A stretch of 12,376 nt of DNA from Planctomycetaceae bacterium (GTDB taxonomy: Bacteria; Planctomycetota; Planctomycetia; Planctomycetales; Planctomycetaceae). The notes below the pieces were generated by a model. That model had not been told where the DNA came from. It made no database searches and worked only from the letters and a program-made list of their open reading frames with translations. How positions within the stretch are numbered: position 1 is the stretch's first letter; every line of letters starts with the position of its first letter. Shown here in pieces: positions 7,010 through 12,376 of this stretch. Position numbers and translations under genes: made by a program. The stretch covers positions 1 to 12,376 of the forward strand of contig CANJZR010000049.1 of the NCBI GenBank assembly GCA_947479075.1, read 5' to 3'.

Positions 7010-7942
7010 ATGTCGGGGAAGATTCCGCTGACCGCGAAGTCCCCGCCTCCACTGACCCGGCGGCCGAGTGCTCCTCCCGTTGCGTTGCCACCGCCCCCCA
7101 CGGAATCGAACGTCCAAAGCTGGTCCGAATGGTATCGGGGCCCCGACGGGTCAAGCTTCACGATCTCGTTCGTGATGCATGCGGTGCTGCTGGCGCTGCT
7201 GGCCATTCCGATTCACCAGAGTCTAATGCAGAAGGACGACGAAGCCACTCTGATCCAGGTGGTCGACGGTGATCTCTCGGGTGGTCCGCTGGGGGACATC
7301 ATCGAAGAGCCGCTGGTCATGGCTCAAAAGGCCCGCGGCAGCGAGGAATTCGACATCACGCAGTTCGATGGCCAGGCCACCGAGAATAATCTGGCTGCTA
7401 ACGCCTTACTGTCGGACACAGCTGGTACCGCAGGCAGCGAGGATGGCAATAGCTCCGCCGATGTGGCGGGAGCAGTGGGTGGCTACCTGCTCCGGGCTCC
7501 CGGAAACGCTGTCAAAGCGGGCAAGTTCACGGCCTTTGCCCAACCAATTGTCAGTCACGGTTTTGGCGACAACCGTCGGGAAGAACTCGGTAAGCCCGGC
7601 GACTCGCCCGGTCATAAACAGGACTATTACATCGTCATCCATATCAAGGTCGGCTCGGTTCGCAGGACCTATCCGATCAGCGATCTGATTGGCTCGATCG
7701 TCGGAACCGATGGTTATCGTCAGGCGGTTCCCGAAGGGATGTTTGTCCTCAATCCCGAGGGTAAACCCGAGCCGCTGAAACCCGACAAACGGATCAAGGT
7801 GATTAAAGGTGTCGTGCAGCTCCTGGTTCGCGTCCCCGGCGGTGCGTCAGGTGTCCGCGACCAGATTGCCTTGAAGTCGAAAATCCTGAAAGAGGAACAG
7901 AAGCTCCAGCTGGTCTTTCAGGACAAGCGGGCTGAGGATTGA
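7010..7942 (+). CDS. Single-helix membrane protein with TonB-like N-terminus
   Basis: The product is 310 residues. The N-terminal ~48 residues are Pro-rich and cytoplasmic in style. One membrane helix follows, SFTISFVMHAVLLALLAIPIHQS (about 49-71). Its spacing matches TonB: Ser53, His57 (four later) and Leu64 (seven later), the S-x3-H-x6-L part of the TonB SHLS motif, plus an HQ after the helix as in E. coli TonB. The middle (about 80-165) is acidic and Gly/Ala-rich. The C-terminal half (about 168-306: GKFTAFAQP, YYIVIHIKVGS, IVGTDGYRQ, LKEEQKLQLVF) resembles, from memory, a domain recurrent in planctomycete proteins, not the TonB C-terminal domain. AAGGGG just before the ATG is a strong ribosome-binding site. 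No ExbB or ExbD is adjacent. The function is unknown. Confidence 0.75.
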   Translation: MSGKIPLTAKSPPPLTRRPSAPPVALPPPPTESNVQSWSEWYRGPDGSSFTISFVMHAVLLALLAIPIHQSLMQKDDEATLIQVVDGDLSGGPLGDIIEEPLVMAQKARGSEEFDITQFDGQATENNLAANALLSDTAGTAGSEDGNSSADVAGAVGGYLLRAPGNAVKAGKFTAFAQPIVSHGFGDNRREELGKPGDSPGHKQDYYIVIHIKVGSVRRTYPISDLIGSIVGTDGYRQAVPEGMFVLNPEGKPEPLKPDKRIKVIKGVVQLLVRVPGGASGVRDQIALKSKILKEEQKLQLVFQDKRAED

Positions 7943-7972
7943 GGATGATCGCTCAAGAATGAGCTGATCGAA

Positions 7973-7992
7973 GGGACAGGAATGCCTGCCCC
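7973..7992. repeat. Short hairpin repeat, GGACAGG-AATG-CCTGCCC type
   Basis: GGGACAGGAATGCCTGCCCC is an imperfect palindrome sharing the core ACAG-GAATG-CTG with the units at 3268-3326. It lies 31 bases after the TonB-like gene stop and forms a pair with the hairpin at 8050-8077. It may help end transcription of the plus-strand gene but has no T-run. Confidence 0.5.
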
Positions 7993-8045
7993 GCTTCCAG
8001 CAAAACCCTGCTCCCCTGCTGTGGAAGAACCGTCCGACTGACCAT

Positions 8046-8077
8046 AAAAAAGGAACAGGCATTTCTGCCTGTTCCTT
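8046..8077 (-). terminator. Intrinsic terminator for the LolA-like gene
   Basis: AAGGAACAGGCA (8050-8061) pairs perfectly over 12 bases with TGCCTGTTCCTT (8066-8077) around a four-base loop. Read on the minus strand, the hairpin runs directly into a T-rich tract ending TTTTTAT (complement of 8045-8051). It starts about 30 bases after the stop codon of the minus-strand gene at 8107. The stem also belongs to the ACAGGCA-type hairpin family seen at 3268-3326. Confidence 0.8.
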
Positions 8078-8106
8078 GAAAATCAGCTGCGGCTTTTGGG
8101 GCGACC

Positions 8107-9225
8107 CTACTTCGCCTCCGGCTGGTCTGCTTGGGCTCTCCGAACAGGTTCCGACTCAGCCTTGACGTCGTTGTTCAGGGTCCAGCCCACCAGCATCGGC
8201 TCGCGGAACGGGTTATTGAGTCCCCAGCTGCAGCCCACTTTCATAGCGGGCTGGTCAAAGCTGTAAACCGTTTCCTTGTTGCCAGACGGGTCGGTTGTTC
8301 GCAGATTCAGAGGCAGGAACGTCTCGGGATCGAGGACAATTTCTGCCTGGATGTATTCCTTGGCTACGTTCTTATCCTTGGGATTCGCGACGATGTGCAG
8401 CACTTTCCGCAGAGGCTTGCCGTTCTTGGCGACTTTCTTTCCGGCGGGATTGTGGAACGGACCAAAGGTCAGCTTGAAACGTGCGACGGCGTCATCAGCT
8501 TTCATGCCAAAGATGAAGGGCAGCGGGCTGTGGGTGATGTTCTTCCCCTGCATCTGTGGGGGAATCTGGACTCTGTCATAGGTCTTGGTGGCCATGTCCT
8601 TGATGTAGATCATCTTGCCCGTACAGATCCACTGGGTTGGATTGCCAGCGATGACGGTGAAGGGAGCGCCATTCGCCAACTGACGCCCGGCGGGCACCTT
8701 CATGCGTTCGTCGTCAGCGGGCTGGAAATCGATCCGTCCCTTGTCCGGATTCTCAAAGTAGACCTTCCCCATCGACCGGGTTTCTTTGCCGAAGACCTTG
8801 TCGAACTCATAGCGGGTGATCGGGCAGTAGAGCGTGTTGATTCCAGCGGTATTCTTTTCCCACTGCTGCAGCACTTCTCTCATCTCTTCGGAGACTTGCT
8901 CAACGACAACCGCCGGGGGATTCTCGGTTGCAGCAGCCTGGGCCGGAGCAGGCCCCTGACGCAGACGAGGAGCAGCCTTCGGGACTGGAGCGGCATCTTC
9001 TGCCGCTTCAGCGGTGGCGTCGACGCGTCCGGCGGGGGGGCGAGTCGTCTGTGGGAGGGAGTTAGAGCGCGAGCTTTCTCCGCTCTGCGGGACCGTCGAC
9101 TTCCTGGCTGCGGGGCGAGCCCCCCCCGATGTCGTGCGCGGAATCGAGGATTGAGCCAGGGCGACATGAGCCCCCAGACAGAGACTCAACACGCTGAAAA
9201 TCAAGGAGTTGATGCGATTTGGCAC
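8107..9225 (-). CDS. Secreted LolA-like protein of planctomycete type
   Basis: The 372-residue product starts at GTG, supported by GGAAGGA seven bases upstream. A Sec signal peptide, MPNRINSLIFSVLSLCLGAH plus VALA, is probably cleaved after ALA at residue 24. A Pro/Ala/Ser-rich low-complexity linker follows (about 26-108). The folded part (about 112-355) reads like a LolA/LolB-fold lipoprotein carrier: FDKVFGKETRSMGKVYFENP, then KGRIDFQPAD, QWICTGKMIYIKDMATKTYD, and late ILDP-like VLDPETFLPLNLRTTDPSG. I recall a family called TIGR03009 of this kind in planctomycetes, but cannot confirm membership. It probably acts in the periplasm; lipoprotein carriage is inference only. It shares a hairpin-rich divergent region with the next plus-strand gene. 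Confidence 0.78.
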   Translation of the reverse strand: MPNRINSLIFSVLSLCLGAHVALAQSSIPRTTSGGARPAARKSTVPQSGESSRSNSLPQTTRPPAGRVDATAEAAEDAAPVPKAAPRLRQGPAPAQAAATENPPAVVVEQVSEEMREVLQQWEKNTAGINTLYCPITRYEFDKVFGKETRSMGKVYFENPDKGRIDFQPADDERMKVPAGRQLANGAPFTVIAGNPTQWICTGKMIYIKDMATKTYDRVQIPPQMQGKNITHSPLPFIFGMKADDAVARFKLTFGPFHNPAGKKVAKNGKPLRKVLHIVANPKDKNVAKEYIQAEIVLDPETFLPLNLRTTDPSGNKETVYSFDQPAMKVGCSWGLNNPFREPMLVGWTLNNDVKAESEPVRRAQADQPEAK

Positions 9226-9585
9226 CGACGGGTCCTTCCACGGTTTGCATTTGAGATCCTGCTGCTCCAGCGAGCGGCGGGGACCTCAGCCAGTGGGCAT
9301 CCTTGCCCATCCGAATTGGCGAACTGCCAGCTGGGAATATTACTCGTTTCTCTGGAAACGCCTCCAGAGGGATTTCCCGGGGTTCGCCCCTCGCCAAACC
9401 GTGATCGACATCAGTGCCCCGCCCGTCAAACTCCGGGGAAAACGATTCCCACCGGCGGTCAACTCCTGACCCTGCCTTGATTTCGGGGAATTGTTCCCCC
9501 AAAATCGAGACATTGACGCGGCGAGGACGTGCCGCACGGGGCGCATCGCGTCCTTCACGAGCTACTGAAATCGGTGATCTGACCC
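9226..9585. other. Divergent intergenic region with several hairpins
   Basis: No convincing gene is present in these 360 bases, which must hold promoters for both flanking genes. Short inverted repeats follow one another: CTCTGG/CCAGAG at 9350-9369; GGGG-TTCG-CCCC at 9379-9390; GGGAA-AACGA-TTCCC at 9436-9450; GGGGAA-TTG-TTCCCC at 9485-9499, extended by a T/A stem to 9479-9506; and GGACG/CGTCC at 9525-9553. The two middle ones share the same stem sequence. The plus-strand gene has no clear Shine-Dalgarno, so a structured leader is possible. Short stems are expected by chance at this GC content. Confidence 0.4.
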
Positions 9586-10290
9586 ATGTCGATTGCACAG
9601 GCTGAACGGCTGAAGGCTGAACTGACCGACAAGTATGTGATTGTCGCCGAGGGAGTTCCGGAACTGCGCCGGTTCGTCGGCCTGACCGGAACAGTGAAGA
9701 CCGTCAACATGGCCTGTCGTGCTCTGGTCCAGTTCAATGGACCGGTTGACATCTCCTGGTACGACATCGATCCCAGCTTTCTGAAGGTCGTGGACGCTCC
9801 ACTGCCCAAGAAGACGGAAGTCAAAGCCGAAGCCGCTCCCGCAGCTGCGAAGCCAGCGGTTGCCAAGCCTGCTGCAGGAGGCAAGAGCCCGCTGGATGCC
9901 ATCCGCGCTGCAGGGGCCGCCAAGCCAGCTGCCGCTCCAGCCGCTGGTGGAGCGAAACCTTCTCCGCTCGACATGATCCGCAAGCAGGCCGCTGCGAAAG
10001 CCGGAGACTCTGCACCGGCAGCGGCCCCAGCTGCAACAGGTGGGGCCGCTCTCTCACCACTCGAAAAGATTCGCCAGCAGGCCGCCGCCAAGGCTGCGGG
10101 AAGCGCTCCCGCAGCTGCTCCCGCCCCTGAGCCAAAAGCTGCTGCACCCGCCGCTCCCGTAGCGAGTCCCGAACCCGCCCCGGCTCCGGAAGCCAAGGCC
10201 CCTGCAGCTCCTGCTCCCCCAGCTGCAGGTCGTCCCAAGACGACAGCGGAAGTGCTGGCAGCGATCCGCAAGCAGGCGGGCAACAAGTAA
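9586..10290 (+). CDS. Ala/Pro-rich protein with repeated SPLDxIR motif
   Basis: The product is 234 residues. Residues 1-72 form a compact domain: DKYVIVAEGVPELRRFVGLT, then GTVKTVNMACRALVQF and WYDIDPSFLKVVD, with the feel of a small KOW/SH3-like beta barrel. I recall similar N-termini in planctomycete hypotheticals but have no name. The rest is a disordered Ala/Pro/Lys linker with a motif repeated at 101-113 (SPLDAIRAAGAAK), 126-138 (SPLDMIRKQAAAK) and 157-169 (SPLEKIRQQAAAK). A variant closes the chain at 219-234 (TTAEVLAAIRKQAGNK). No signal peptide or membrane helix is present, so it is probably cytoplasmic. The next gene starts 10 bases downstream, implying an operon. Function unknown. 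Confidence 0.8.
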   Translation: MSIAQAERLKAELTDKYVIVAEGVPELRRFVGLTGTVKTVNMACRALVQFNGPVDISWYDIDPSFLKVVDAPLPKKTEVKAEAAPAAAKPAVAKPAAGGKSPLDAIRAAGAAKPAAAPAAGGAKPSPLDMIRKQAAAKAGDSAPAAAPAATGGAALSPLEKIRQQAAAKAAGSAPAAAPAPEPKAAAPAAPVASPEPAPAPEAKAPAAPAPPAAGRPKTTAEVLAAIRKQAGNK

Positions 10291-10300
10291 GCCCCTCGAC

Positions 10301-10792
10301 ATGGCCACCTCGGCAGTGTCTCGATTCACGGCAGGCACCATGCTCACACGAGCGGAGATTCCCGGCCTGGTCTGCACAGCTGTGCTGATGACACTGGGAG
10401 TGTCTCTGGCCAGTTGGTACTGGAGATCGTGGAAGCAGGGAGAGACAGAGTCTCCGACCACTCTCCCCGCACTCCGGGTGCAATATCTCCGCAGGTTAAA
10501 AATGGCGATGCTGATCCCCATCGAGGGTGTTCTGCTCTGTCTGGGTGACACCGTACTCCCCGTCATGCAGCGAATGGGGACCATCAATCCACGCCAGATG
10601 GCCATTCTGTGGACTCTGGATGTCCTCGTAATGCTGGGCGTGGCATTCTGGCTGGCGATTCTGGCTCTGAGGGAGATGGCCGCGTCGATCGCACTCAATC
10701 GCCGGATACGGCAGCAAACCCTCCAACAGGAAAAGTCACTCTGCGAGGAGCTCAACCGCTTTCGCGAGATGCGTGAAGATTCGCAGTGTTGA
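10301..10792 (+). CDS. Small membrane protein of unknown function
   Basis: The 163-residue product is not recognised. It shows three likely membrane helices: IPGLVCTAVLMTLGVSLASW (about 20-39), AMLIPIEGVLLCLGDTVLPV (about 69-88) and ILWTLDVLVMLGVAFWLAIL (about 102-121). A charged C-terminal tail follows (about 130-163) with coiled-coil character, RRIRQQTLQQEKSLCEELNR. ATG 10301 is used; an in-frame ATG at 10340 is an alternative that still keeps all helices, and neither has a clear Shine-Dalgarno. It is tightly placed between the SPLDxIR-repeat gene and the small cysteine-containing protein, which suggests one transcription unit. Confidence 0.65.
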   Translation: MATSAVSRFTAGTMLTRAEIPGLVCTAVLMTLGVSLASWYWRSWKQGETESPTTLPALRVQYLRRLKMAMLIPIEGVLLCLGDTVLPVMQRMGTINPRQMAILWTLDVLVMLGVAFWLAILALREMAASIALNRRIRQQTLQQEKSLCEELNRFREMREDSQC

Positions 10793-10824
10793 ACGCGGGC
10801 CTGCTCGTACTGAGGAGAACTCCC

Positions 10825-11121
10825 ATGGAAGAATCGCTCACGCCACCATCTGACGAACCTGCCATCGAGTATGAGCGCCGGGTCTACGTCCCTCACTACG
10901 AAGGCTGGACCGCCCAGATCAAAACCAGCTGGGACAAGGACTACTGCTATACCAAGAACCCCGGCGAGGATTACTTTCATCTTCTGTTGTGCGGTGAAGT
11001 CTATCTGGTGAACGCCGAGGAGCGGCTCTGTTTGAATTGTGCGAAACGGCGCGGGGTCATCACCGATGACCGCCTGTACTGGCAGCGCGGAGTGCGACGG
11101 GCACCGCCACCCGCGTTCTGA
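10825..11121 (+). CDS. Small hypothetical protein with a CxxC motif
   Basis: The 98-residue product is not recognised. Its core reads RRVYVPHYEGWTAQIKTSWD, then DYCYTKNPGEDYFHLLLCGE, then LCLNCAKRRG. Four cysteines (DYCY, LLCG, LCLNC) could bind zinc or be redox-active, though only the last two form a CxxC pair. There is no signal peptide or membrane segment. The start is ATG 10825 because AGGAG at 10813-10817 precedes it at good spacing; the frame also extends to a GTG at 10786, which would overlap the upstream gene by 7 bases. Aromatic residues are dense, suggesting a folded domain. It is last in the apparent three-gene unit. Confidence 0.65.
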   Translation: MEESLTPPSDEPAIEYERRVYVPHYEGWTAQIKTSWDKDYCYTKNPGEDYFHLLLCGEVYLVNAEERLCLNCAKRRGVITDDRLYWQRGVRRAPPPAF

Positions 11122-11221
11122 GGGTTCGGGAACCTGAGAACGCAGACACTGCACTCCGCGCGGGGTCGCATTTCGCGGTCTTGTGACTAATCTAGTGTGA
11201 TCAACGTGTGGTGATCCCCGT

Positions 11222-11240
11222 CGGGAGGGCGAGGCTCCCG
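11222..11240. repeat. CGGGAG-GGCGAGG-CTCCCG hairpin motif
   Basis: A 6-base perfect inverted repeat encloses GGCGAGG, 42 bases before the phosphofructokinase start. From memory, very similar GGGAGGGCGAGGCTCCCG strings recur between genes in many planctomycete genomes. It may be a dispersed repeat, a leader hairpin, or part of termination for the upstream unit (no T-run). Confidence 0.45.
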
Positions 11241-11282
11241 CACGGTCCCCGCAATCACCTCTCACCTCTGGAACGACTATCC

Positions 11283-12376
11283 ATGAAGACCGCCAATGCT
11301 CTCGTCGGACAATCAGGGGGCCCGACCTCTGTGATCAACGCCTCGTTGTCCGGGGTAATTGACGGATGTCTGAAAGCCGACAAGAAGATCGGCAAGGTCT
11401 TCGGAATGCGGTACGGCATCGAAGGCGTACTCAACGGCAATCTGATCGACCTGGGAGCTGAGACGAAGGAGGTCCTCGCGGGACTCCGGCATACCCCCAG
11501 CAGCGCCCTCGGTTCCAGCCGTCTGAAGCTCAAAGAAGAACACTTCCCGCCAATCCTCGCCCAGCTGAAGAAGCTGAATATCCGCTACTACTTCATGATC
11601 GGCGGCAACGACACGATGGATACGATCCACCGCGTCGTCGCTTACGCGAACGCCAACGGCTGGGAGATGACCGGCGTCGGCGTCCCCAAGACCGTCGACA
11701 ACGATCTGTTCGGCACCGACCACACCCCTGGCTACCCGAGTGCGGCGCGGTACGTCGCTCTCAGCGTGCAGCAGGCTGGCATTCTTGCCCGCGATATGCA
11801 GCGGGTCGACCAGTTCGTGATCTTCCAGACCGTCGGTCGCAGTGCCGGATGGCTCCCCGCTGCTGCGGCTCTGGCTCGCAGCAAAAAGGGTGACGCTCCT
11901 CATATCCTGCTGATGCCGGAGCGGGCCTTTGATCGGGAAAAGTTCCTGGCCCGCGTCGAGGAAGTCCAGAAGCAGTTCGGCTTCGTCTCAATCGTCTGTG
12001 GCGAGGGCATCCGCAACGCGGACGGATCGCCGGTCAGTGCGTCCAAGACTCGCGACAAGTTCAACAACGTCGAGTTCGGGGCCATGGGCGGAGCCAGCGT
12101 CGGTATGGTGCTGCACCGCATCATCGCCGACACCTTTGGCTGGCGGGGCGAGTTCCAGGTCACCGAATCACTCCCCATGTGCGCGTCGGACCGAACCGTG
12201 AAACTCGACGTGGCCGAGGCCTACAGCTGTGGTCGCCAGGCGGTGAAGCTGGCGACAAAGGGCCACGGTGGTGTCATGGTCACCATGGTCCGCCAGAAGG
12301 GGAGCGACTACGGCGTCGACTTCGACACGATCCCTCTGAGCGAGGTCGCCAACCATGAGCGTCCGATGCCCGACGA
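11283..12376 (+). CDS. pfp: Phosphofructokinase, probably pyrophosphate-dependent (3' end cut)
   Basis: The frame opens at ATG 11283 and runs 364 codons to the window edge without a stop. The N-terminus has GQSGGPTSVINASL (9-22), the PFK nucleotide-site start. The phosphate-donor motif is IGGNDTMDT (106-114), where ATP-type enzymes have GGDGS; the following segment is VPKTVDND (134-141), where ATP types have PGTIDND. Asp at the first site (D110) and Lys at the second (K136) are the classical signs of pyrophosphate use, so the likely reaction is reversible fructose-6-phosphate plus PPi to fructose-1,6-bisphosphate. D139 of TVDND is the catalytic base position. TVGRSAGW (183-190) and VCGEGI (238-243) are further substrate-site motifs. 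The start has only a weak ribosome-binding trace (TGGAACG). Confidence 0.9.
   Translation, partial: MKTANALVGQSGGPTSVINASLSGVIDGCLKADKKIGKVFGMRYGIEGVLNGNLIDLGAETKEVLAGLRHTPSSALGSSRLKLKEEHFPPILAQLKKLNIRYYFMIGGNDTMDTIHRVVAYANANGWEMTGVGVPKTVDNDLFGTDHTPGYPSAARYVALSVQQAGILARDMQRVDQFVIFQTVGRSAGWLPAAAALARSKKGDAPHILLMPERAFDREKFLARVEEVQKQFGFVSIVCGEGIRNADGSPVSASKTRDKFNNVEFGAMGGASVGMVLHRIIADTFGWRGEFQVTESLPMCASDRTVKLDVAEAYSCGRQAVKLATKGHGGVMVTMVRQKGSDYGVDFDTIPLSEVANHERPMPD

Noticed and set aside
8131..9480. Long open frame (449 codons) on the plus strand
   Set aside because: It lies opposite the LolA-like gene, which has a signal peptide, strong ribosome-binding site and terminator. Open antisense frames are common at this GC content, and the peptide shows no recognisable domain.
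10054..11265. 403-codon open frame on the minus strand
   Set aside because: It is antisense to three plus-strand genes with better coding character and spacing, has Arg/Ser-rich low-complexity translation, and no domain.
11313..11903. 196-codon open frame on the minus strand
   Set aside because: It is antisense to the clearly recognised phosphofructokinase.
1..12376. tRNA, rRNA, CRISPR array, transposase or prophage genes
   Set aside because: None was recognised by eye on either strand. The repeats present are short inverted elements, not regularly spaced direct repeats.

Overview
The window reads as an ordinary chromosomal stretch of a GC-rich planctomycete (Planctomycetota). This is an inference. 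The support is a Tat-exported xylose-isomerase-like TIM-barrel protein, a secreted LolA-like protein and a proline-rich one-helix protein of types I associate with planctomycetes, an Ala/Pro-rich protein with a conserved N-terminal domain, and wide intergenic gaps carrying short hairpin repeats. I see no rRNA, tRNA, CRISPR, phage or transposase gene, and no multi-gene defence or biosynthetic cluster.

Layout. 1-147: C-terminal end of shikimate dehydrogenase (+). 148-526: non-coding, with the first copy of a paired inverted repeat element. 527-3210 (+): PspA/IM30 coiled-coil protein, second copy of the element, MFS transporter, DUF2293-type protein. 3211-3354: two hairpin repeats between convergent genes. 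3355-5961 (-), in transcription order: bioD, a small acidic protein, a sugar-phosphate isomerase-like protein, an S4 RNA-binding protein. 6189-7942 (+): metallo-beta-lactamase-fold hydrolase, then a protein with a TonB-like membrane helix. 7943-8106: two more hairpin repeats between convergent genes, one forming a good terminator. 8107-9225 (-): secreted LolA-like protein starting at GTG. 9226-9585: divergent, hairpin-rich intergenic region. 9586-11121 (+): three closely spaced uncharacterised genes. 11283-end (+): a phosphofructokinase with pyrophosphate-type signatures, cut by the window edge.

Most genes look like independent housekeeping or lineage-specific functions. Likely co-transcribed sets are bioD with the acidic protein, the hydrolase with the TonB-like protein, and the three-gene cluster at 9586-11121. 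The most notable material is non-coding or lineage-specific: two diverged copies of a ~110-base element with inverted ends; a hairpin family sitting in both convergent intergenic gaps; a protein whose disordered tail repeats a short S-P-L-D/E-x-I-R motif; and a TonB-like helix on a protein without a recognisable TonB C-terminus. I did not find a convincing new multi-gene system.
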